The notes below the pieces were generated by a model. It saw only the letters and a list, made by a program, of their open reading frames with translations. It was not told the DNA's origin and did not search any database. A stretch of 54,920 bases of DNA from NCBI GenBank assembly GCA_028721415.1, contig JAQYIU010000030.1, positions 1-54,920 on the forward strand, written 5' to 3'. The stretch is from Lachnospiraceae bacterium. Lineage in GTDB: Bacteria > Bacillota > Clostridia > Lachnospirales > Lachnospiraceae. Position numbers and translations under genes: made by a program. Below, piece after piece: positions 16,285 through 23,807 of this stretch. The first letter of the stretch is position 1. The number at the start of each line of letters is the position of its first letter.

Positions 16285-16381
16285 GTTCATCTCAGTCGGC
16301 GAATGGCAGAGCTGCACATAAGAAGGCAACTACGTTGCTGTGCAGTTCCCCCGTGAATCCTCTTTGAGTTTTGCGATTTTA
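16285..16381 (+). repeat. Dispersed three-hairpin element, copy C (internal deletion, 97 nt)
   Basis: Shares GTTCATCTCAGT with copies A/B, then jumps to the CGGCG(A)ATGGCAGAGC segment, losing most of hairpin 1. Hairpin 2 is kept with different bases: GAGCTGCACA with TGTGCAGTTC, and inner GCAAC-TAC-GTTGC. Hairpin 3 is CGTGAATC...GTTTTGCG, held by G-U pairs. Ends GATTTTA like A and B. Confidence 0.85.
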
Positions 16382-16426
16382 ACAATGATCGGATTAAGGA
16401 TGGATGAATAGAAGGAGGAAAATGGT

Positions 16427-17125
16427 ATGAAAAAAACAAAACAGATGGCATGGTTAGTAGTCGCTTTTTCTATTTTGTTAATTCCCTTCAAAGTAGATGC
16501 GGCTACTGTGTCAACAACACAAAAGAAAGTAGCAATCACAGCAGATGACTTCGTGTATTCTGTTCTGCGGCAGACACAATGGAAGGCTAGAGAAGTATAC
16601 TATTATAAGAACTCAATCACAAAAAAAGAGTATCTTTCTGAACTAAAAAAAGTATATAACGGAAAGCTGGGAAGTCGGCAAAAAGCAGCGATTGCCGCAG
16701 ACCAGGTAAAAACAACTAAATGGGTTTATCCATCTTCTATTGTGCCCCAGGGCGTGGGTTACAAATCACTGTCAAAAGTGAAAAATGTATATAAAAATCT
16801 TTTTGGAAAAAGTACTTCTGTTGATTTGCCTTCTGTAAGAAGTGTGACACAAACGAACAAATATTATCTGTCATCTTATGCAAAGAAAGGAAATACAGTG
16901 CTAAGTTTATCTTATGACGCCGAAGATGATTTCAGTTCTCGTTTTGTCAGTGCAAAGAAACGTGGCTCAACTTATATCATAACAAAACAGTATAAGTATT
17001 ACAGTCACTGGAGCATAAAATACAGGGGAGAAAAACCAACTCAGACTGTTACAGTCAGAATTATATTAAAGAAAAAGACCTCCTCGCCATACAAATATAA
17101 TATTACCGGAATCACATTTTCCTGA
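16427..17125 (+). CDS. Secreted protein of unknown function
   Basis: 232 aa with a clear signal peptide: a basic start MKKTKQ, hydrophobic core to about residue 22, cleavage after VDA-A (about 26). The mature part is Lys/Tyr/Ser-rich (e.g. REVYYYKNSITKKEYLS) with beta-type alternation toward the C-terminus (TVTVRIILKKK); no Cys, no lipobox. GGAGG lies upstream of ATG 16427. Not recognised; an exported or surface beta-protein is likely. It lies beyond repeat copy C from the unknown membrane protein, so co-function is possible but unproven. Confidence 0.65.
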   Translation: MKKTKQMAWLVVAFSILLIPFKVDAATVSTTQKKVAITADDFVYSVLRQTQWKAREVYYYKNSITKKEYLSELKKVYNGKLGSRQKAAIAADQVKTTKWVYPSSIVPQGVGYKSLSKVKNVYKNLFGKSTSVDLPSVRSVTQTNKYYLSSYAKKGNTVLSLSYDAEDDFSSRFVSAKKRGSTYIITKQYKYYSHWSIKYRGEKPTQTVTVRIILKKKTSSPYKYNITGITFS

Positions 17126-17244
17126 AAATGTATCAATTACTCTCAATTGATAAAAAACAAAAAAAGTACCTCTACGAATAAATATCCGGAAAGGATGCCT
17201 GAATAACAAAAATCCGGCTGTCATATCAAGAGTAAATGCAGGTT

Positions 17245-17290
17245 CCGTCGCAGTAACGGTCTAACGACCGTAACTGCTGACGGATTTTTT
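17245..17290 (+). terminator. Terminator hairpin with CGTCGCAGTNACG core
   Basis: CCGTCGCAGTAACGGTC, loop TAAC, GACCGTAACTGCTGACGG (one mismatch, one bulge), then six T. Its core resembles the hairpin at 24262-24303, suggesting a second small repeat family. Confidence 0.75.
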
Positions 17291-17419
17291 GTGCGCATTT
17301 TCAGCAGAATTCACTTACTTTGACTACAGTTACAGCACTTGCACTGCTGAAAAAGCGCACTGATCTAAGCCGTCTGTCTTAGACAAAAGACAGGTCTGAT
17401 ATGTATTTTGAAATTTTAA

Positions 17420-17453
17420 AAAGTTGATGCCCTCTGAACATAAAGTTGATGCC
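17420..17453 (+). repeat. Tandem AAAGTTGATGCC motif, possible IS21-type end remnant
   Basis: Two identical 12-nt copies (17420-17431 and 17442-17453) with 10 nt between. IS21-family elements carry repeated transposase-binding motifs near their ends; the spacing fits this, but no transposase is present. Confidence 0.3.
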
Positions 17454-17463
17454 ACATGAGAGA

Positions 17464-18372
17464 CTAATCTATCTGCTCCATCAGATATCCATAAATGTAC
17501 CATTCTTTGTCTGTAGCAAATCTCGTAACATTATCGTGCTGCTTGTATCCATTTTCATCAACCGGGATATAAAGTTTTCCGGTATTTAATCTGTAGTGAT
17601 GAGTTTCTGTACTGCCATCCGTAAATGTGACTTCAATCGTAATTGTGGCTCCATCTACCTGATCGACATCCTCATGAAATCCTGCCTGCAGATCATCGTT
17701 GGTGCTCCATAGTTCTTCAGGAACAGACATACCAAATGACATTTTGTCATTATAAGTGCCTTCATAAGAAGTGCCTCTGATTAGCAGATGTTCATAGTGA
17801 TGCGGCATGGATTCTATATCATCCGACCTTTTGTCTTCCGGAACATCTGATATCATTTCATACCATTCCCCATCAAGGAAAGTTTCAATATTCTGCGCTT
17901 TTTTGTATTCCGGATCCCCTTCATAGATAGGGACAACGGTATAGAGATTACATTTATCTGTTTCAACTCTTACCTTTTCAATATTGTTACCTGAAATAGC
18001 AAATCGTCCATCCAGATAATCAGAACTTCCATAACTTGAAATAGCTGTACTAAGGTTTATCACATCTCCTGAGGAAAATCCCTCTGGTAATACTGCTGCA
18101 TTGGATGTAATGGCAAATACATTTCCTGTTAAAGCAGTAGGTGCTTTTGTTACATTGGAAGTTTTATCGTCACCTGATTTCGAAAGATAGCTAAAATATC
18201 CTCCGGTCACAACAAATGTCAGAGCTGCACATGCTACAAGGGCACCTGTAATTATTTTTTTCTTCGTCTTCATTTTATTATTCACAACCTTTCGCTGAAT
18301 TTGAATTTCAGAATCTTCAATTTCCGGAGAAAGGGCTTTCTTTAAGATTTGATCTAATTTTTCATCTGTCAT
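17464..18372 (-). CDS. Anti-sigma factor-like single-pass membrane protein
   Basis: 302 aa. The N-terminal 35 residues (MTDEKLDQILKKAL...) form a short cytoplasmic segment, followed by one transmembrane helix (IITGALVACAALTFVVTGGYF, about 40-62) and a large extracellular domain with beta-strand pattern. This layout (short cytoplasmic peptide, TM, external sensor) and an 11-nt overlap with an upstream ECF sigma gene support a role as its anti-sigma factor. No zinc HxxxCxxC anti-sigma motif is present, so it is not of the ZAS type. Signal sensed: unknown. Confidence 0.65.
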   Translation of the reverse strand: MTDEKLDQILKKALSPEIEDSEIQIQRKVVNNKMKTKKKIITGALVACAALTFVVTGGYFSYLSKSGDDKTSNVTKAPTALTGNVFAITSNAAVLPEGFSSGDVINLSTAISSYGSSDYLDGRFAISGNNIEKVRVETDKCNLYTVVPIYEGDPEYKKAQNIETFLDGEWYEMISDVPEDKRSDDIESMPHHYEHLLIRGTSYEGTYNDKMSFGMSVPEELWSTNDDLQAGFHEDVDQVDGATITIEVTFTDGSTETHHYRLNTGKLYIPVDENGYKQHDNVTRFATDKEWYIYGYLMEQID

Positions 18373-18901
18373 ATCCTAATGCCTCCAGTTCTTTTTTTAG
18401 TAAATGTTTTGCTTTGTTCATGCGACTTTTGACGGTTCCTTCTGGTATCTGTAGTACTTTTGCTATTTCACGAATGGACATATCAGCTGAATAATACAAA
18501 TAGATGGGCATTCGGTATTTTTCCGGTAAATTTGCAACGATTTTCTGAACGGTATTTTTCTCATCCTTTTGCAAGATACAATTTTCCGGTGACATGGCCG
18601 ATGTATCTGCAATAGATAGATTCCCTTCATTTTCCATACTGTCTATACTTTCCATCGGCAGCAATCGTTTCCGGTTCGCATATTTTTTCTTTTTGTTTTT
18701 CCAAATCAAAATTGATATGGATAAGGCATAACTTTTTAGATTCTGTTGGATATCCAATTTCTTTCTTTTTTCCAACAGCTTGAGCATGGTATCCTGATAC
18801 AACTCATCTCCGGATTCCTTATCACCGCAAGTCATCCGACAAAATCTCAATAGATCCTTTCCGTTGTCCTGGATAAATTGCTCGAATTCATAATGGTTCA
18901 T
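18362..18901 (-). CDS. ECF-type RNA polymerase sigma factor
   Basis: 179 aa. Region 2 near the N-terminus (LLRFCRMTCGDKESGDELYQDTMLKL) and region 4 near the C-terminus (LPEKYRMPIYLYY, then IREIAKVLQIPEGTVKSRM, a helix-turn-helix) are both evident, with a short linker. The start could be ATG 18901 or GTG 18904; the AAAGGA is 11-14 nt upstream. Its stop lies inside the first codons of the anti-sigma-like gene, so the two are translationally coupled. Targets cannot be read from the sequence; repeat copy B lies just upstream. Confidence 0.88.
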   Translation of the reverse strand: MNHYEFEQFIQDNGKDLLRFCRMTCGDKESGDELYQDTMLKLLEKRKKLDIQQNLKSYALSISILIWKNKKKKYANRKRLLPMESIDSMENEGNLSIADTSAMSPENCILQKDEKNTVQKIVANLPEKYRMPIYLYYSADMSIREIAKVLQIPEGTVKSRMNKAKHLLKKELEALGYDR

Positions 18902-18983
18902 CACAAGTGATTTTTTCCTTTCTCCCTCGTCGACTATAAGGATTTTGCCCTTACACTTTTATATTGTCGTAACTTTGATAAAG

Positions 18984-19112
18984 GTTCATCTCAGTGGTGG
19001 AAAAAATCCCCCACTGAGATGAGCCTCAGGCGGATGGCAGAGCCCGGCATAGGAAAGCAGTCTTGCTGCTGCCGGGCTCGCCCGCGAATCTTCTTTGAGA
19101 TTCGCGATTTTA
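18984..19112 (+). repeat. Dispersed three-hairpin element, copy B (129 nt)
   Basis: Same length and same three hairpins as copy A (6707-6835), with about six base differences, nearly all in loops or linkers. The stems CATCTCAGTGG/CCACTGAGATG, GAGCCCGGCA/TGCCGGGCTC and CGCGAATC/GATTCGCG are unchanged. About 12.3 kb separates A and B, in the same orientation. Confidence 0.92.
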
Positions 19113-19151
19113 ATTTTTTCACATAACTTTCACATTTTAAATGAGGTAAAT

Positions 19152-19186
19152 TTAAGGTTCAGTTAGGTTTGAATCAGTATACTGAT
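19152..19186 (+). promoter_or_regulatory. Putative response-regulator box and promoter for the lipoprotein-efflux genes
   Basis: TTAAGGT (19152-19158) and TTAGGTT (19163-19169) are near-direct repeats with an 11-nt period, as in OmpR/PhoB-type operators, and occupy the -35 position. A -10 TATACT (19178-19183) lies inside the perfect 14-nt palindrome ATCAGTATACTGAT (19173-19186). Confidence 0.5.
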
Positions 19187-19237
19187 TACGGTTATAGAAT
19201 AACAAAACTTTATCAATGAGGAAAGGATGATAGAATA

Positions 19238-19843
19238 ATGAAATCTAGATGTTGTGCATGGATTCTTTGTGTAGCATTGGGAATCGCGGCCTTGACGGGC
19301 TGTGGGGCATATTCCACAACAGAAACAAAGGAGGCAAGAAAAGAATCCGGTGAAGGCATGGTATTCGATGAATCTGCAACTTTCAGTCAGATTAATAAGA
19401 TGGATGGAAATACGATTACCATAGAACTTGGGACACAAAAGAAGTTTGAAAAAGAAAATCAGGACAATGGAAATCAACCAAATGAGAAGGAACAAAATGG
19501 GGAACGCCCCTCAATGATTGATCTGACGGGGGAGGAGCAGGAGATTTATGTAACAGACTCTACTACAATCACACGGCAATCCATGGGAAAACAACGGGAT
19601 AAAGATAATATGAACCCACCAGAGAATACGAGCCAATCAGAGGTCGAGAACAAACCAGAAGAATCGGATGATAAAGGTCAGAATACTCCACCAGAAGGAC
19701 GACAGCCGGAAGCAGAAGAGATAACGATTAATGATATTTCGGTGGGAGATATCATTTCAGTGACTCTTGATGATAATAATAATGCAGAATCCGTTACGGT
19801 TATTTCCGGAGGCAACAGGGGTGAAGAAAATGAAGACAACTAA
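19238..19843 (+). CDS. Putative lipoprotein, Glu/Asn-rich
   Basis: 201 aa with signal peptide and lipobox LTGC at residues 19-22, so it is probably lipid-anchored on the outer face of the membrane. The mature protein is rich in Asn, Glu, Gln and Pro. Two short ordered segments (INKMDGNTITIELG and NDISVGDIISVTLDDNN) flank a disordered middle and look like an OB/beta-type fold split by low complexity. ATG 19238 lies just after GGAAAGGATGATAGAATA. It overlaps the adaptor gene by 14 nt, so it belongs to the efflux operon. Function unknown. Confidence 0.7.
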   Translation: MKSRCCAWILCVALGIAALTGCGAYSTTETKEARKESGEGMVFDESATFSQINKMDGNTITIELGTQKKFEKENQDNGNQPNEKEQNGERPSMIDLTGEEQEIYVTDSTTITRQSMGKQRDKDNMNPPENTSQSEVENKPEESDDKGQNTPPEGRQPEAEEITINDISVGDIISVTLDDNNNAESVTVISGGNRGEENEDN

Positions 19844-21122
19844 GAATGTGGAAAATAAAAGTAAAATAAAAATGGCGGGATTAAAATTAAAGGGAATAAA
19901 GACAAAAGGAAAAAATGGAAAGAAAAAATGGATCATAGCGGGGATTGTAATTCTCTTGCTTATCATTGTACTTATCTTTTTCTTTAAGAAAAAAAGTCCT
20001 GCATCCAGTCAGACAATGAGTATTCAGACAGCAACAGTGGAAACCGGTACTGTCTCTAACACAATTGTGGGAACAGGAACTCTGGAATTAGATGTATCCG
20101 AAGAAATAAATATTCCTTCTGATATTGTCATAGAAGAAGTAAATGTAGAAAGCGGTGATTCTGTATCGAAAGGGGATGTTCTTGCTACAGTCGACAAAGC
20201 TTCTGTACTTGATGTCATGAACGATGTACAGGATGAGATTGCAGATATAGATGAAGAGATTACGGATTGTAAAGATGGAACAGATACGGAAAAAATCAAA
20301 GCAACTGTAAGTGGAACTGTGGCGAAAATTTATGGAAAATCAGGAGAGAATGCTCTTGACAGTATTGCAAATAATGGGGCTGTACTTACGATTACTGCCA
20401 GCGATACCGGGGAAACCATTGAGGTTACCGATGGTACAGGAACCATTTCTTCGATAAGTGTGTCAGTTGGAGATTCCGTTTCTGTAGGGGATACCTTATA
20501 TAAGGTTTCCAACGATGAGGATTCAGAGAAATATCAGCAGTTGATGGCGGAACGAAAAGAATTAAGTTCCCTTATGAAAGAACTTGCCTCTATGGCGAAA
20601 ACGGGAAAAATAAAGGCGACGCAGGATGGAATCCTTGGTTCTGTTAATGTAGAAGGAACCAGTTCAAAAACGACAGCAACCAGTTCAAGTGGTAATGGGG
20701 TAAACTCCAGTACATCAAATGCTGTAAATACATCCGCTATAAATGCTTCCATAACTTCTTCGGAAGTTGTATCTTTATCTACATTGTCTATGACTGGAAA
20801 TATGACCGCATCTACAGTGGCATTCTCCCTGAAATCGGAAGATAAAGCCGAAGAAGAAACCGCTTCCGAAGCAGCAATAACGGAGGAAGAGTCAACAATA
20901 ACCGAGGATACGGAAGCAACGACGCAGGTTACGGAGACAACAACCGAGGCGACCGAGTCAACAATACAGGAAACTGAGTCAACAACTCAGAATGAGGAAA
21001 GCACAACGCAGACGACAACCCAGGAAAAACAAGAAACCACAACCCAGGAAAAACAAGAGTCAACGACCCAAAATAACCAGGAAACCACAACGCAAAAGAA
21101 GCAGAAAGAAGGATATTTATAA
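19830..21122 (+). CDS. Efflux periplasmic adaptor-like (MacA/HlyD family) protein, atypical C-terminus
   Basis: About 430 aa from ATG 19830. A Lys-rich N-terminus, one TM helix (IIAGIVILLLIIVLIFFF), then a lipoyl/barrel-sandwich half (VEEVNVESGDSVSKGDVLATVD-like region), a second half (SISVSVGDSVSVGDTLYKVS) and a short helical hairpin, as in HlyD/MacA adaptors that link ABC permeases to extracellular substrates. The expected last beta-barrel domain is missing; instead there are Ser/Asn-rich and then Thr/Glu/Gln-rich low-complexity repeats to the end. The cognate ATPase gene is absent and the permease is broken, so the protein may be non-functional. Confidence 0.75.
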   Translation: MKTTKNVENKSKIKMAGLKLKGIKTKGKNGKKKWIIAGIVILLLIIVLIFFFKKKSPASSQTMSIQTATVETGTVSNTIVGTGTLELDVSEEINIPSDIVIEEVNVESGDSVSKGDVLATVDKASVLDVMNDVQDEIADIDEEITDCKDGTDTEKIKATVSGTVAKIYGKSGENALDSIANNGAVLTITASDTGETIEVTDGTGTISSISVSVGDSVSVGDTLYKVSNDEDSEKYQQLMAERKELSSLMKELASMAKTGKIKATQDGILGSVNVEGTSSKTTATSSSGNGVNSSTSNAVNTSAINASITSSEVVSLSTLSMTGNMTASTVAFSLKSEDKAEEETASEAAITEEESTITEDTEATTQVTETTTEATESTIQETESTTQNEESTTQTTTQEKQETTTQEKQESTTQNNQETTTQKKQKEGYL

Positions 21123-21153
21123 AGGATGGCATAGTAAGTGAGGTGGAAGGGTT

Positions 21154-22357
21154 ATGATACGACAGACATGGAAGATGGCAATCTCTGCGGTACTTGCCAA
21201 TAAACTACGTACTTTTCTTACCATGCTGGGTGTGATTATCGGTGTGGCAGCTCTGATAATATTGGTATCCATTGCAGACGGAGCAACCACGTCGGTATCG
21301 GATCGGATTTCTTCCATGGGTTCCAGTTATCTGATGGTACGTGTGACAGACGATAAAGAAAATCCAATCCGATTATCGGAACTGTCGGAATTATTTGAAG
21401 AGGAATCCATTGGAGAATATGCACCTTATGGACGAACAAGTGCTACCGGAAAAAGCGGATACCACCGAAGGAACCATGACGGTATATGGCACGACGGCCT
21501 CCTATTTCTCCATCATGAATCTGGAACTGGCAGCCGGAAGATTTTTGAAAAAACCGGATGTGGATAATCATTCCTATGTAATCGTCATTTCCGCAGATAC
21601 AGCCGTGGAATTTTTTGGAAGGACAGATGCAGAAGGAGAGACTTTGACGATTGACGGAAAAAGCTATACCGTTGTCGGAGTATTATCAGAAGACGAAAAT
21701 CTGACAACTTCCACCACCTCAACGGATAGTACAGAAACGGTAAATCTGGAAGGGTATATTCCTTATTCAACCTACAGTCGTATGGCCGATGATGCATTCG
21801 CTGTATCTATGATATATATTTCTTCGGCGAAAGAAGATTCTTTGGATGAGGTGGAAAACGCAGTGGAAAATATCATGACATCCCGTTTAAATAACGACGA
21901 AGACGCCTATTCCATATAGAATCAGTCAGAAGTCATGGAGGCTATGGAGGAGGTAAATGCAACCATGAAGCTTATGCTCGGAGGTATTGCAGGAATTTCT
22001 CTTCTGGTGGGAGGAATCGGCATTATGAATATCATGCTTGTATCGGTTACGGAAAGGACGAAAGAGATTGGAATACGAAAAGCAATCGGAGCGAGCAGAC
22101 AGAGTATCCTTCTTCAATTTTTATTGGAAGCTGTCATTGTCAGCATTTCCGGTTGCCTGATAGGCGTAGTATTTTCCTGGTTGGCAATTCAGGTAATTGG
22201 AATAATAATGAGCAGTTCTCTCACCCTGTCTATGAACTGGGCAGTAGTGGGAATCGCCATTGCATTTTCCTGTGTAATCGGTGTGTTATTCGGCCTGTAT
22301 CCGGCGGCGAAAGCAGCTAACAAAAAACCAATTGATGCACTTCGATATGAAGGGTAG
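21154..22357 (+). pseudogene. MacB-like FtsX-domain ABC permease, frameshifted and with an internal stop
   Basis: Three open pieces are parts of one permease. Piece 1 (from ATG 21154, ...ANKLRTFLTMLGVIIGVAALI) gives the first TM and start of the periplasmic core. The frame changes at about 21455-21465 (net +1). Piece 2 continues the core (GTMTVYGTTASYFSIM...) to an amber TAG at 21917-21919. Piece 3, in the same frame, holds the last three helices (GGIAGISLLVGGIGIMNIMLV, KEIGIRKAIGASRQ, FGLYPAAKAANKKPIDALRYEG). The TAG precedes AAT CAG where the family usually reads on, so a CAG-to-TAG change is likely. No ATP-binding subunit gene lies nearby. Confidence 0.88.
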
Positions 22358-22389
22358 CTGATAATCTTTTTCATTAGACCTATATCATA

Positions 22390-22418
22390 TTGACGAAGAA
22401 ACAGAAATCATATATCAT
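22390..22418 (+). promoter_or_regulatory. SigA-type promoter for the DUF2325 gene
   Basis: TTGACG (22390-22395), 17-nt spacer, TATCAT (22413-22418), 40 nt before the start codon. Confidence 0.6.
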
Positions 22419-22458
22419 TTTAAAAGTTAGACAAAACTAACCGAAAGGAGTATGATAT

Positions 22459-22764
22459 ATGAGTGTAGTTATTATCGGTGGCAATGAATGTATGGTACGT
22501 CGATATAAAGATTTGTGTCAGGAATTTAGATGTGATGCAAAAGTATTTCCAAAGCAGAAGAGCAGTTTAAAGGGAATTGGTAATCCGGATCTCATGATTC
22601 TATTTACCGGAACCGTATCCCATAAAATGGTAAGAAATGCATTAAATGAGACAAAGGGACATGATGTTAGAATCGTACGTTCTCATACCAGTTCCATGTC
22701 GGCGTTGAAAAATATTCTGGAAGAAAATGTCGCTACAGAGATGGTAGCCTGTTCAGCAAAATAA
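22459..22764 (+). CDS. DUF2325 domain protein
   Basis: 101 aa: starts MSVVIIGGNECMVRRYKDLC and contains LMILFTGTVSHKMVRNAL and a C-terminal helical part, matching the small DUF2325 family found in Firmicutes and Proteobacteria. The fold is Rossmann-like; biochemical role is undefined. GGAG lies 9 nt before ATG 22459. It has its own promoter and is followed by repeat copy D, so it appears monocistronic. Confidence 0.85.
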   Translation: MSVVIIGGNECMVRRYKDLCQEFRCDAKVFPKQKSSLKGIGNPDLMILFTGTVSHKMVRNALNETKGHDVRIVRSHTSSMSALKNILEENVATEMVACSAK

Positions 22765-22773
22765 TTTAGAATA

Positions 22774-22802
22774 TTGCTTACAAGAAAAACCTGTGCTAGA
22801 AT
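22774..22802 (+). promoter_or_regulatory. SigA-type promoter for the HAD phosphatase gene
   Basis: TTGCTT (22774-22779), 17 nt, TAGAAT (22797-22802). The transcript would begin inside repeat copy D. Confidence 0.6.
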
Positions 22803-22808
22803 AGATTG

Positions 22809-22850
22809 GCTCATCTTAGAGGTGGAAAGCAATCTACCACTGAGATGACC
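22809..22850 (+). repeat. Dispersed element, copy D (hairpin 1 only)
   Basis: GCTCATCTTAGAGGTGG, 11-nt loop, CCACTGAGATGACC: only the first hairpin of the A/B element, with the 3' arm matching A/B exactly (CCACTGAGATGA). It would lie in the 5' leader of the following gene. Confidence 0.6.
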
Positions 22851-22882
22851 TAAAAATACTAACAAAAGGATTGGAAAATAAA

Positions 22883-23677
22883 ATGATTAAATTAATTGTA
22901 TCTGACGTGGATGATACCCTCGTTCCGGAAGGAAGCGTTGACTTAAATCCGGAATATTTTGATGTAATTCGTAAATTACAGGAAAAAGGAGTTATTTTTG
23001 TAGGGGCCAGCGGACGCCCGATCGAAGGAGTTAAGATTGCCTTTGCTCCAATGAAAGACGAGATATTTTATATCGGAGATAACGGAACTGATATTGCAGC
23101 AGGAGAATGTGTCTGTACAAACAGGCTGGGAGATGAGAACTATCGGCTTCTGGCTGAGGATCTCCTGAAACTCAATGAAGAATATGATTTCATGTCCTGC
23201 CTTCCGGGTAATGTATACGTGAATGAGCAGTCAAAAGAGTTCAGAAAGATGTTAGATAGTTATGGTTTTGCCATTACCGAAGTGTCTGATCAGGTAGATT
23301 TAAATGATATCACAAAAGTATCTTTATTCCATGAAGGCGGAGTTCCGGAAGAAGTCAGAACAAGTTTGAAAGAAAAATGGTCTGATCGAATGGAAGTGGT
23401 TATAGCCGGACGGGTCTGGCTGGATTTCACAGCAAAGGGGTGTAACAAAGGAAACGCTCTCGCCATGATTCAGGAAGCCTATGGCATCACACCGGAAGAG
23501 ACAGTTGCTTTCGGAAATGCAGATAACGATGTTTCCATGATAAAGCAGGCAAAATACGGATATGCGGTTGCCGATGCCTCAGAAAAACTGAAAAAAGAGG
23601 CTTATGAAGTGATTGGTTCCATGGAAGACGATGCAGTACTGACAAAACTCAAAGAGATTTTGGATGAACTGAAATAA
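22883..23677 (+). CDS. Cof-type HAD-IIB family phosphatase
   Basis: 264 aa. Haloacid-dehalogenase hydrolase with motif I DVDDTLV (nucleophile Asp and acid/base Asp) at the N-terminus, motif II GASGRP, the KGCNKGNAL lysine motif and motif IV FGNADNDVSM. A C2B-type cap domain occupies about residues 85-185. Likely dephosphorylates a sugar phosphate or cofactor; the substrate is not predictable. ATG 22883 is used rather than TTG 22871, which overlaps the AAAGGA. Confidence 0.93.
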   Translation: MIKLIVSDVDDTLVPEGSVDLNPEYFDVIRKLQEKGVIFVGASGRPIEGVKIAFAPMKDEIFYIGDNGTDIAAGECVCTNRLGDENYRLLAEDLLKLNEEYDFMSCLPGNVYVNEQSKEFRKMLDSYGFAITEVSDQVDLNDITKVSLFHEGGVPEEVRTSLKEKWSDRMEVVIAGRVWLDFTAKGCNKGNALAMIQEAYGITPEETVAFGNADNDVSMIKQAKYGYAVADASEKLKKEAYEVIGSMEDDAVLTKLKEILDELK

Positions 23678-23807
23678 TTATTTGTAACAATTTTTTTAGA
23701 CAAGCTTAAAATACTACTTCGTATTATATCTTTTCTTCTAAAAATCTGCTAATAATAAGATATAGCATTTCAATTGCAGATCAAACATTTATAAAGCAGA
23801 GGAGAAA

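Larger units (their letters stand above)
17126..17463. other. Intergenic region: terminator hairpin and IS-like direct repeat
   Basis: 338 nt between the secreted-protein gene and the 3' end of the anti-sigma-like gene. Contains a terminator hairpin (17245-17290) and two AAAGTTGATGCC copies 22 nt apart (17420-17431, 17442-17453). No gene seen. Confidence 0.6.
18902..19237. other. Divergent intergenic region carrying repeat copy B and regulatory sites
   Basis: 336 nt between the sigma factor gene (minus) and the lipoprotein gene (plus). Contains repeat copy B (18984-19112) and a response-regulator-like box with a palindromic -10 region (19152-19186). No gene seen. Confidence 0.7.

Noticed and set aside
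20880-21110. Repetitive ACA/GAA/CAA-rich tract resembling a repeat array
   Set aside because: Repeats are codon-level (Thr, Glu, Gln) within the adaptor frame, irregular in length and without spacers; not CRISPR.
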